Assembly: GCA_003555145.1 (NCBI GenBank)
Contig: PWID01000332.1
Location: 1-37,195 of the forward strand
Reading direction: 5' to 3'
Length of the DNA stretch: 37,195 bases
DNA from: Balneolia bacterium
GTDB taxonomy: Bacteria; Bacteroidota; Rhodothermia; Balneolales; Cyclonatronaceae
A program made the translations under genes and the position numbers. Below, piece by piece: positions 10,801 to 18,335 of the stretch. The notes beneath the pieces are model-generated. The model saw only the letters and a program-made list of their open reading frames with translations. It was not told the DNA's origin and did no database searches. Each line of letters opens with the position of its first letter. The stretch's first letter is position 1.

Positions 10801-12386
10801 TTCGTGCGAATGATCAGGAGTTCAGGCAGCGTGAGCAGGAGGCCAGAAGAAAGAGAGAAGCCCGTGAGCGGGAACGTGAACAACGACGTTACGACAGGGA
10901 TGTCGCCCGGGCCGAAGAGCGCGGAGAAGATCCGCCGGAAATGCCTCAAAGCCTCAGGCGAGGTGGCCGTGGATCGCAGCCAACGGCAGAAGAGCGCAGC
11001 TTGAGCGATAATGTACAGTATCGTGCAAGGCAGGTCTTGCTTTCGCTGGTTAGTATGCAGAGTCTGGATGTTACCTATGGGCAAAATATTACGTCGAGCC
11101 AGTCGGGTTATGCCGGAGACGCGTCTATTTTCAGCGCGTTCAACAATCCGGATGACGGAAACTTCTCGCCTGACTTCGGGTATCGTTTTGGATTAACAAA
11201 TGAAATTCCGTTTGCTCAGGTGGTTCGTCCTGAAGATGAAGGGCAGGTGTTTAACCTGAGCCAGAATGTGAACGAGAACAACGATTTGCGTGTACGAACC
11301 AGAGTAGCTCCGTTTCGTGACTTTACCGTCGATCTGGACTGGAACATCCGCTGGAGGGAAAACCAGCAGAATTCAATTACGGTGAACATGGACTCACTCT
11401 CAACTCAGCCAAATTTACGTGGTGAAGTCGAAACTTCGGTATGGTCTTTTGGAGGCGGGTACCGCGATCTTTATAACCGGCAGCTGAGCACAGGTCTTAA
11501 CAGCCTGCCCGAAGCCGGTTTCGAAATCAGCTCTGAAGACGGTCGCGATGTACTTCTTAACCGTAATAGCGTAGGAAGAGATTTCCGATCTGCATATCTC
11601 GGTGGATTTGGCGGAACCGTTGATTCGCGTGGCTACCTGCCGTTTCCTATGCCCACCTGGCGCGTTAACTGGGGCGGCTGGGAGCGTCGTATTGGATTCT
11701 TCCGCACCTACATTAGCAGGTTAACGCTTTCGCATAACTACTCCTCAACATACCGCCTGCAATGGCAGTTTAATCCGGATGAAGGTAACGCAATCACGCG
11801 TCCGGTAGGAGATTATACCGTTCTGGATACAAGGCGCGAATTCGAGCCAAACTCCATCACCCTAACGCGTTCGTTCCAGCCGTTACTTGGAGTGAACTTC
11901 ACTTTCGTAAACGGTATTAGAACAACACTGAACTATAATCAGTCGCGAAGCACAAGTCTGAGCGTTACCAATTATAACGTAGTGGAGCAGGATTCGAGAA
12001 GTATTACCGCACAGGTTGGCTACAGCGTGAGGGGGTTCCGTCTGCCGTTTTTCCGCCGCTTCTCCAATACGCTGGATCTCAATCTGAACGTAAACTATGC
12101 GGAAGATCTGCGTAAAACATACGCTCTTAACAGCGATCTTGGTGATGTGTTCCGTGGCCCGGCTAACGACATTATCCGAGACCCCGGCTTCTACGAGCCG
12201 GCAGAACCTACCGAGCGTGGTGATGCCAGGCTTACCATAACACCGAGTATTGGGTACACTTTCTCGCAGACAATTCGGGCTAACTTCGAATACCGCTACT
12301 TCCAGCTTACTCCACGCTCGAGCGGCGTATTCCCGAGAACCGATCAGGACATAATGTTTAACATAGTTGTAACCATCCGGTCCTAG
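4806..12386 (+). CDS. sprA: Cell-surface protein SprA, type IX secretion system outer-membrane translocon
   Basis: 2526 aa; signal peptide after GTG start (WILACALLVFLPHGAEA), SprA-like repeats (VPGGQSSAFTTIFGRPEVNLRVTGSANMNVG, KLTISTDWDTERQFEYENRLNILYTGYEDEIIQSIELGNVSM), IDDFEGSR motif, C-terminal beta-strand pattern. Confidence 0.93.
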   Translation: MHIAEHNFWWILACALLVFLPHGAEAENRFLQDYFSEEPLAIRDEDPFARLRADLPSLNDGLPHRGDMRPFFAAAPDTLPEEPVVPDFDPPVEDAAVSEDEEEDEFALLPESGPPAQDSVSVLPGPRSYISTPAFPRQLPRLLQIRLNEDRTEAVRDSASGDILVKRTMFGFPIDFDSRYTFNQYAAEHKRHTMRDNFKDLIREEDIRRARRRGVLDFRISVPGGQSSAFTTIFGRPEVNLRVTGSANMNVGVSISDSEDPALPADQQRRIDPKFDQNLKLNIAGTIGDKLTISTDWDTERQFEYENRLNILYTGYEDEIIQSIELGNVSMETGNRLIRGGGSLFGIKATAKLGALDITTVISQQESDSQTETITGGSQETAINIAPNAYENDRHFFLDFYARQEFEDVMADVLNPRRLFDIINIDVYVLDITSSEEEGRVPAIALVDYGTNQVGNVFAPPNEEFDPFDPGALEQFRDPTVGVSAEDLGVASDEFEEGIFIPLQENVDYEINQSLGYISLTRTRLDERQALAVSYSYRDNQTGEIIYVGDQSTGSNNRLFLKLLRPSNQSTSSRSWNLTMRNIYSLGVSNLTRDNLEFDVFYTGGTTDQINIPGINNILLQDLGLDRVDAQGNPTPDNRIDFNTQTLDPRSGRVIFPYLEPFGQRIVDIIEASNLPESEKQDAINRYAFLDLYTNRPNSAGQNSRNALYRLRGTARGGVSDSFMLGINLIPGSVRVRSNNIELTEGVDYEVDYILGSIVITNPSYLSAGQDIQVEYESNQMLQIQQTTFTGVRAQYNFTDDIRLGGTYFRLNERPIQDKIPVGDEPINNTIIGFDGRANFDAPWLTRALNALPLLQTRAPSSIDISGEWAQLRPGVAQTSAVQRAINRGELFSDEENGLAFIDDFEGSRSTVSFLNPGRWYLASSPYALPSIDQDMENAAQQPGIRAIRSDLRAQFSYYMIPTTISRGGVSFPESAEVLIEDVFPNRQISTQDQRTIQTLDVFYNPQERGPYNYNMDLRNVLENEPENMWGGFTAVLPGGLGDFSQQNIEFLEFWVQPVLPDGRSPESFNPADYDGTIYFDIGSVSEDVIPNNTLNTEDGLYERENNLRIDSEGRSYVLNSPVEFNGQFSVANIDREDVGLDGVPSTGNNGLNEQTLFADFISAMETAYADDPDRVAIIRNDPSNDEYIYYDNELVRNRPLHERFYRMYGYLEGNSISVGSQRAVTNRPDSEGLINPAVVNTENSFFQYEFNLNPADTTSLRVGQNYVVDRQNNPDLVGPWYQVRIPLRDFVRQVGNIDDLQRVTHIRMWMSGYNEPFTLRFATMEFVGNLWRKADNIGNTQDESTIFDISTINFEENASRRPVPYRIPPGAIRSTIRGQQESIVDNEQSLVLNVENLKSQDIRMISRVYPGNLSLVNYSNMRMFVHGEGYENRGDVELVLRLGSNLENNYYEYRQPITPTDTTYQFNSVAQTAGDREAGLSEDADQVWLPDENSMNIVLSTFNELKQLRDLEGVDPDFKYERSDILRDAVPGATLSIVGNPSLDRVTEIGIGVRNPNQRSTIPGMRSVVKGDAGSDAAPANEVGPGVPNLDAEIWVNELRVSGFDNRRAWSGNVSARVEMADFATLNATVSHRQDGFGSIDSRMVDRSTSDETSYNLSTRISLHRFIPEAYGWNIPLQLSTQNSVSTPRFLPREGDIRFSDFESAVRNDVEDPEERDRIISERLQEIQTRRESYTINVSGLTKNNSRGFWTRNFVDPFRVSYNYTTSDASNPNNEFDNRWNYTTSLDYNLTFQNVETLRPLGFLEDLPLLNLISGFRLAYLPRSIGTTQTLDRRYSELQRRSFDGQDPFNLQQQHQFTYVNTFNINYDITPPISLRMTTRNEFNLDAISRVFDADSTLYDIRPSFDIINDALFDGDINARQEDYQENYTATWRPRFNQISQLNWLTYQASYRGGFRWRNAPQGSGLGATVSNTYGLDQTLGIRLQDLLKKIPFYDNAVRANDQEFRQREQEARRKREAREREREQRRYDRDVARAEERGEDPPEMPQSLRRGGRGSQPTAEERSLSDNVQYRARQVLLSLVSMQSLDVTYGQNITSSQSGYAGDASIFSAFNNPDDGNFSPDFGYRFGLTNEIPFAQVVRPEDEGQVFNLSQNVNENNDLRVRTRVAPFRDFTVDLDWNIRWRENQQNSITVNMDSLSTQPNLRGEVETSVWSFGGGYRDLYNRQLSTGLNSLPEAGFEISSEDGRDVLLNRNSVGRDFRSAYLGGFGGTVDSRGYLPFPMPTWRVNWGGWERRIGFFRTYISRLTLSHNYSSTYRLQWQFNPDEGNAITRPVGDYTVLDTRREFEPNSITLTRSFQPLLGVNFTFVNGIRTTLNYNQSRSTSLSVTNYNVVEQDSRSITAQVGYSVRGFRLPFFRRFSNTLDLNLNVNYAEDLRKTYALNSDLGDVFRGPANDIIRDPGFYEPAEPTERGDARLTITPSIGYTFSQTIRANFEYRYFQLTPRSSGVFPRTDQDIMFNIVVTIRS

Positions 12387-12389
12387 ATC

Positions 12390-13253
12390 ATGGGCATTTT
12401 ATTCATTCTGCTAAGCGTAAGCTGCTCGCTGCTGCTGGCACATCTGCTCAAGCTGGGAGAAGTGAAGCAATACAAAGTGTTGAATATTCTCACCGTTAAT
12501 TATGTGATAGCATTCGGGGCGGCTATTGGCATTAATGCGTGGAACGGACTTGATGTAGTACCCGCGTTTCCAGTCTGGTTCTGGATTTTCTGCGCGTTTA
12601 TCGGCTTCATATTTATTGCCAATTTCTTTGTGCTGAGCCGTTCGGTGCACCTCAACGGAGTCGGCGTGAGCATAGCCGCGATGCGTCTGGCGCTGCTTGT
12701 GCCGGTGCTTCTGTCCGTCTTTTTCTATGGCGAACTGCTCACCTATTCTAAAATAGCCGGTATCCTGCTCGTTTTCGGAGCACTGTTTATGCTGATTGCC
12801 GCAAGGCGTGATGTTAGTCTCACAAAGGTCGGAAGCGCCGGGTTGCTGTTACTGTTGTTTTTCTTCTCCGGCATGGCCGATGCTTCGCTTAAAATCTACG
12901 AAGAGGAAATGAGCGCCGTGGCCAGCGAAGCCCACCTGATGAGCGCCATCTTCATGTTTTCGCTTTTATTTGGAATAGCAGCAATTATAAAGACGGGCGA
13001 TATCCGCCGGATTAATTTATCCGAAATAAAGCTTGGCGTGAGCATCGGTGTGCCAAATCTGCTGTCATCCATTTTTCTCATCAATGCATTTGCCTATTTT
13101 GACGCCAGCGTTGTTTATTCCGTAATAAATATGCTTGTTGTTATGGGAGGGGCTCTTATCGGGCTTCTCTATTGGAAAGATAAAGTCAGCCGTTTTGAGG
13201 CAATTGGAATGGCTATGGCGGTTCTCGCCATTATAATATTGATACAATTTTGA
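12390..13253 (+). CDS. EamA/DMT-family transporter
   Basis: 287 aa, about ten hydrophobic segments in two halves (KIAGILLVFGALFMLIAARR; GMAMAVLAIIILIQF); starts 4 nt after sprA stop. Confidence 0.8.
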   Translation: MGILFILLSVSCSLLLAHLLKLGEVKQYKVLNILTVNYVIAFGAAIGINAWNGLDVVPAFPVWFWIFCAFIGFIFIANFFVLSRSVHLNGVGVSIAAMRLALLVPVLLSVFFYGELLTYSKIAGILLVFGALFMLIAARRDVSLTKVGSAGLLLLLFFFSGMADASLKIYEEEMSAVASEAHLMSAIFMFSLLFGIAAIIKTGDIRRINLSEIKLGVSIGVPNLLSSIFLINAFAYFDASVVYSVINMLVVMGGALIGLLYWKDKVSRFEAIGMAMAVLAIIILIQF

Positions 13254-13269
13254 ACCTTAAACTATTAAT

Positions 13270-14274
13270 GTGCATATGAGCAGCGAAAAATCAGCCGCAC
13301 CCGTAGAACGTATTATTAAAAAAGCTTCAGCCGCCGGAAAACGAATCGGACTACCCGAAGCAACCGACCCTAGAATGCTGGAAGCAGCAGCAGAACTGGC
13401 TCAGAAAGGAATCTGTATCCCGGTCCTTATAGGTGATGCAAACCTGATAAAAATTGCGGCTAAAGAGGCCGGTATTACACTTCCGGAAAACGTTGAGATC
13501 CAGCCGGTAGAAGATCTGGAAAAACTCGAGCTTTTCTCGACTCAGCTTTTTGAAAAGCGTAAACACAAGGGGATGGATAAAGAAACTGCCCTTAGCATGA
13601 TGAAACAGCCGCTGTGGTTTGCCGATTTCATGCTCAGTAACAAAGAACTCGATGGCTGTCTTGCCGGTGCCGTACATACCACCGGTGATGTAATACGTGG
13701 CGCAATCCAGAGCGTGGGCGTTGCCAAGCAGGGTGGTATGGTTTCCAGCTGTTTCCTCATGATTCTGCCCGACGGACGGGAAATCACCTATGCAGACTGT
13801 GCAGTAATTCCCTATCCCGATGAGCATCAGCTTGCTGGCATAGCCGTTGATGCAGCCCAAACGCACAAGAAGCTTACCGGTCAGGAGCCGGTTGTGGCCA
13901 TGCTTTCGTTTTCCACCAAAGGAAGCGCCGCACATGATCGTGTGGAGCTGGTAACAAAAGCCACGGCACTTGCCAAAGAAATGGCCCCGGACTTAAAAAT
14001 AGACGGTGAGTTTCAGTTTGATACCGCGTTTGTGCCGGATATTGGCAACCGGAAAGCGCCCGGCTCAGAAATAGCAGGCCGTGCAAACGTGTTTGTATTC
14101 CCGAACCTGGATGCCGGAAATATCGGCTACAAAATTACTGAGCGCGTTGGCGGGGCAATTGCCCTTGGTCCGGTACTTCAGGGGCTGGCTGCGCCGGTTA
14201 ACGACCTTTCCCGGGGATGCTCTGCCGGAGATATAGTGCTGATGTCTGCCATAACATCGCTCCTGGCAGATTAA
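13270..14274 (+). CDS. pta: Phosphate acetyltransferase (PTA/PTB family)
   Basis: 334 aa single PTA_PTB domain: RIGLPEATDPRMLEAA, DGCLAGAVHTTGDVIRGAIQSVG, MLSFSTKGSA, GEFQFDTAFVP, NVFVFPNLDAGNIGYK. GTG at 13270 or ATG at 13276. Confidence 0.9.
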   Translation: MHMSSEKSAAPVERIIKKASAAGKRIGLPEATDPRMLEAAAELAQKGICIPVLIGDANLIKIAAKEAGITLPENVEIQPVEDLEKLELFSTQLFEKRKHKGMDKETALSMMKQPLWFADFMLSNKELDGCLAGAVHTTGDVIRGAIQSVGVAKQGGMVSSCFLMILPDGREITYADCAVIPYPDEHQLAGIAVDAAQTHKKLTGQEPVVAMLSFSTKGSAAHDRVELVTKATALAKEMAPDLKIDGEFQFDTAFVPDIGNRKAPGSEIAGRANVFVFPNLDAGNIGYKITERVGGAIALGPVLQGLAAPVNDLSRGCSAGDIVLMSAITSLLAD

Positions 14275-14295
14275 TCTTACCCGGTTTATACTAAC

Positions 14296-14340
14296 AAAAA
14301 AGCCCGCTTCAGAATAGTTTCTGAGGCGGGCTTTTGTTTT
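14296..14340. terminator. Bidirectional intrinsic terminator between pta (+) and alpha-amylase (-)
   Basis: AAAAAAGCCCGCTTCAGAA-TAG-TTTCTGAGGCGGGCTTTTGTTTT; GC-rich stem, T tracts on both strands. Confidence 0.9.
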
Positions 14341-14416
14341 AATTACTGTGTTTCAGGGTGATGCCATCCGGTCTGCAGTAAGCATTTGGGAAGCCATCAC
14401 TCTTTACAAATACGGC

Positions 14417-15796
14417 CTAGTTCGAACTCACAAATACGTGGTAATCCCAGGCTTCAAGATCCATTGAGGCTGGAATGCCATCATCAAAAGATCCATCACC
14501 AAACAGGCTCATGTAGCTGCCTGCAGGTGCGCCCGGTTCGAGTGTAATCGAAACGGCTGCGTCCGAGAGGTTTAGTACCACAACCACATGCTCATCGTTC
14601 TGAGAACGGCTAAAAGCATATACAGACTCATCATCGGATGTGTTGATGCGCATCATTTCGCCCCCACGGCTGCCGTTTTGCAGCGCAGGATGCTCGCGTT
14701 TCAGGTGAAACAGCGTTGAGTAGAAATCCTGATACGGGCTGTCGAAATCCCAAACGATCGGGTCTTTTTCGAAGAACTCGAGCATATGGTCGAAGCCGGT
14801 TTCCTGACCGTTGTAAATTAGCGGCATGCCTTCCATGGTAGACATCAGTACGGCAAATGCATCTACGCCATCGCCGAGGCGGTCGAACTCTGTACCGGCC
14901 CATGAGTTTTCGTCGTGGTTGGTAATGAAGTTCATCATAAAGACATCACGGCCGAAGCGTTCCTTAACGTTGTTGATTTCCTGCTCCAGGTCGGCAACGG
15001 TGTTTTCTCCGGCTGCAATGCGGTTCATAGTGTGATGCACTTCCCAGTTGTATCCCATATCAAAAGCAGGGTGAAGCTCGGGCTCATGAGCCTCAGCTAG
15101 CATAAATACGGGCTTAATCTCATCGAGCTCGCGACGGGCGCGTTCCCAGAATTCTGTAGGCACGAGGTAGGCAACGTCGGCACGGTAGCCGTCTACGCCG
15201 AATTCCTCAACCCAGTAGCGAAGAGCAGAAACCATGTAGTCGTGAACCTCGGGGTTGCTGTAGTCCAGCTGGATTACATCACTCCAGTCGGTGCCTCTTG
15301 GCGGGATGAAGTTGCCTTCGTCGTTGGTTTCGAAGAATCCGGGATTGGTTTCAGTGAGTGAGTTATCCCAGGCGGTGTGGTTGGCTACCCAGTCGAGCAG
15401 TACCTTCATATCGAGAGAATGAGCCGTCTCTACGAGCGAACGAAAATCGTCTTTGGTTCCAAACTCCGGATTTACATCGAAGAAATCCTTTACAGAGTAG
15501 TAGCTGCCAAGGCTCCCTTTGCGCTCAACTTCACCAATCGGATGTACAGGCATTAACCACACGATTTCAATACCCAGCTCTTTAAGGCGGGGCAGGGCTT
15601 CCTCAACGCGGGCAAAAGACCCTTCTTCGGAAAACTGGCGCACGTTTACTTCGTAAATAGTTGCGTTATAGCTCCATTCTACTGGAGAAGGAGCATAAGT
15701 TGAATCGGCCAGCTGATTGTCTTCATTAGAAGAACATGCGGCAGAAAATAGTAAAACAGCCAGTGCGATATAATACAGCACGTTATTTTTCATCAT
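14417..15796 (-). CDS. Alpha-amylase family (GH13) lipoprotein
   Basis: Lipobox LFSAACSS; GH13 motifs: VLLDWVANHT, DGYRADVAYLVP, FMLAEAHEP, NFITNHDENSW. Confidence 0.92.
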   Translation of the reverse strand: MMKNNVLYYIALAVLLFSAACSSNEDNQLADSTYAPSPVEWSYNATIYEVNVRQFSEEGSFARVEEALPRLKELGIEIVWLMPVHPIGEVERKGSLGSYYSVKDFFDVNPEFGTKDDFRSLVETAHSLDMKVLLDWVANHTAWDNSLTETNPGFFETNDEGNFIPPRGTDWSDVIQLDYSNPEVHDYMVSALRYWVEEFGVDGYRADVAYLVPTEFWERARRELDEIKPVFMLAEAHEPELHPAFDMGYNWEVHHTMNRIAAGENTVADLEQEINNVKERFGRDVFMMNFITNHDENSWAGTEFDRLGDGVDAFAVLMSTMEGMPLIYNGQETGFDHMLEFFEKDPIVWDFDSPYQDFYSTLFHLKREHPALQNGSRGGEMMRINTSDDESVYAFSRSQNDEHVVVVLNLSDAAVSITLEPGAPAGSYMSLFGDGSFDDGIPASMDLEAWDYHVFVSSN

Positions 15797-16001
15797 AGCT
15801 TTATTAAGACATTAAATAATTTATTAAGCACGAAATAACAAGTTCGTGAAATATGAGTTCAAATTCTACAATAACCGTTTTATTCTTCGTATGAGCAGAA
15901 CATAGGGTGTCGTAAGTAATAAGAAAATTTGTATTTTAAGATATCTTAACAATAAATACAGCAAATGAAATCTCAGTATTTAAACCGGACTGTAAGCAGC
16001 T

Positions 16002-18059
16002 TTGATTGATCTCAACTCTTTTGTGCTACCGGCATGCTCAGGAACTCTTACCAAGCCTGATACTCATCAAAACGAGGCCTACAAGAAGCTACTGGCCAGT
16101 TTGTGCGATGAAGAAAAGCATAAGCTAACTAATATGCTGCTTTGTGCCGGGGTAGAGAACACAAGCCTTAGCTTTAAATTGAAAACGGGGAACAGCTTCG
16201 CAGCCCAAAAACTGTTATTGGCTAATGGGGAATCTCTTTTTGTCTTTGACGAATACCCGAAGCAGAAGCAGTTACCGGCGGACTCTTATGTAGGATATCG
16301 GAAAGATTCGAGTGTGCCAGGCATTACAGCCGACAGGGATTTGCAGATACTTCATCTCAATACCGCTGCTGAAGAGCTTCTATGCTCTATGAATGGGTCA
16401 CTTTCCGAAGATAAACTCAAAGATTTCTTTCCTCCCGATGCCCTTCGCTTTGTCTTCGATATCGATTCGGAAGTTGCGTTTACTACTAAAGTTTTCAACA
16501 GGCAGTTCGAAATACGTGCAAGACAGTCCCAGCGTGTAGGTCAGCTAATAATCCGGGTAGATGAAAAAACAAGCGCTGTTGATATAGCCAGAATCCTTAA
16601 AAAACAGGTTCAGCCTTACCAAAGTCTGCTTAAGACATTACGTATAGGATTTTTCCAAAGTACACCCTCCGGAAAGTTTCTTATGGTTAATGAGGAGATG
16701 GCACGAATTCTTGGGTATGATTCTAAAGATCAGTTTATGGAGGAAGTCCCGGATTCGTCGAATCTGTACGTAGATTCGGCTCGTCGCGAAAAGCTAATGG
16801 AACACCTTAAGGTATCCGGACAAATAGTCGACTCGGAAACAGAGCTATACAGGCGGGACGGCTCTGTTGTTAAAGTATCCGGAACCATGGTAAGCGTTAA
16901 AAATAATTCCAATGAAATTATCTTACTCCAGGGCACCGTACTTGATATAAGCGCCGATTCTAAGAAAGACCGTATACTGAAACTCCTTAAGAATACGCTT
17001 TATGATGTTAACGACAGTATTAACATCGCCAACCTGAATGATGAAATCATATTCGTAAACCGCGCTTTTACTGAAATGTACGGTTATGAACCTGAAGAAG
17101 TAATTGGCAAGAAATCCAGCATTTTCTGGTCGGGTGTTCGTGCCTATGAGTCGGACCCGAATGTTAAAGAAGCTGTGATGCAGGATGGGGGCTACCGTTC
17201 GGAAGTAATTAACCGTCGTAAAGACGGGCGGGAAATGGTTGTTTCTTTATCCGCATCGGTAGTTAAAGATGAACTGGATAATCCAATCGCGTTTATAGCC
17301 ATTGCAAGGGATATAACTAAAGACAGGGAATCGGAGAAAGCGTTAATAGAAGCGAAGTTCAAAGCAGAAGAGGCCAGCCAGTTAAAGTCTGTTATACTAT
17401 CTAATATGAGCCATGAGCTGCGCACTCCGCTTACCGGTATTATTGGATTTGCCTCAATTTTGCTCGAACAGCTTGAAGACACCAAAGATAACGACACGAT
17501 TTACTTTCTGGATAATATTAAAAAAGCCGGAGAGCGATTACTTCAAACAATGAACAATATTTTGCTTCTTGCAGAGCTGGAGTCCCGAACAGTAGATCTG
17601 AAGTTTTCTGAAACGAATTTGAGCAATCTGTTGAACCAATGCAGGAAAATAAATTTGGAGCCGGCTCATGAATCAGGTCTTTCTATAGCGGTGGAATGTG
17701 ATCCCGATCTGAAGGCAATGACGGATAAGAACCTGCTGATGCAGATTATGAGTCCGCTGATCGATAACGCTATCAAGTTTACAGAGGAGGGAACTATAGT
17801 ACTTTCAGCCGGGCTTGATGATAACCAGGATTTCTTTATATCAGTTAAAGACACCGGAATAGGCATCGACAGTGAATATGTAGAAAAAATATTTGAGCCA
17901 TTTACTCAGGTTTCTTCAGGCATTAGAAGAAAATATCAGGGTTCAGGTCTTGGCCTTCATATCAGCAAGCGGTACGTGGACATGCTCGAAGGCAGACTGA
18001 TCGTAATAAGTTCTCCAGGAGGAGGCGCTGAGTTTAGAATAGTTTTGCCAGCTAAATAA
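16002..18059 (+). CDS. Soluble PAS-domain hybrid-less sensor histidine kinase
   Basis: TTG start; two clear PAS domains (LRIGFFQSTPSGKFLMVNEEMARILGY; DSINIANLNDEIIFVNRAFTEMYGYEPEEVIGK), HisKA H-box MSHELRTPLTGIIGF, HATPase N/G boxes (DNAIKFTEEG, DTGIGI, GSGLGLHISKRYV). No TM segment seen. Confidence 0.92.
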   Translation: MIDLNSFVLPACSGTLTKPDTHQNEAYKKLLASLCDEEKHKLTNMLLCAGVENTSLSFKLKTGNSFAAQKLLLANGESLFVFDEYPKQKQLPADSYVGYRKDSSVPGITADRDLQILHLNTAAEELLCSMNGSLSEDKLKDFFPPDALRFVFDIDSEVAFTTKVFNRQFEIRARQSQRVGQLIIRVDEKTSAVDIARILKKQVQPYQSLLKTLRIGFFQSTPSGKFLMVNEEMARILGYDSKDQFMEEVPDSSNLYVDSARREKLMEHLKVSGQIVDSETELYRRDGSVVKVSGTMVSVKNNSNEIILLQGTVLDISADSKKDRILKLLKNTLYDVNDSINIANLNDEIIFVNRAFTEMYGYEPEEVIGKKSSIFWSGVRAYESDPNVKEAVMQDGGYRSEVINRRKDGREMVVSLSASVVKDELDNPIAFIAIARDITKDRESEKALIEAKFKAEEASQLKSVILSNMSHELRTPLTGIIGFASILLEQLEDTKDNDTIYFLDNIKKAGERLLQTMNNILLLAELESRTVDLKFSETNLSNLLNQCRKINLEPAHESGLSIAVECDPDLKAMTDKNLLMQIMSPLIDNAIKFTEEGTIVLSAGLDDNQDFFISVKDTGIGIDSEYVEKIFEPFTQVSSGIRRKYQGSGLGLHISKRYVDMLEGRLIVISSPGGGAEFRIVLPAK

Positions 18060-18214
18060 AATACGTGTTGTATAGAATAATTTAACAATCTGCAGCCCAG
18101 CAGATTAGGCGTATGAAAGACGCTTTTAAACTGGTTTTTATATAGTAAACCTTATTTAGACCGATTAGACATAAAGGAGATATTTTTGTATCTTCGGTAC
18201 GTAAATAAAGTGCA

Positions 18215-18266
18215 ATCATTACCGTAAATAGCTGAAAATATTTAGTTAAGGTGGCAAGGTAATGAT
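18215..18266. repeat. Nested inverted repeats in the sufB upstream region
   Basis: Outer ATCATTACC (18215-18223) / GGTAATGAT (18258-18266), 9 bp perfect; inner TAAATA (18225-18230) / TATTTA (18239-18244). Confidence 0.7.
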
Positions 18267-18335
18267 GAACGACTCCATATAGGCAGTTGTTATCATACTA
18301 CTATTAAATAATATCACATAAACAGAATAATCCTT

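Noticed and set aside
13351-13935. 194-aa minus-strand ORF antisense to pta
   Set aside because: Overlaps conserved Pta motifs; composition is Cys/Phe/His-rich nonsense typical of antisense frames.
18181-18188. TATTTTTG as a Bacteroidota-type -7 element (TAnnTTTG) upstream of sufB
   Set aside because: The -7 match is good, but I could not find a convincing TTG/TTTG -33 element at the right spacing, so not listed as a promoter feature.
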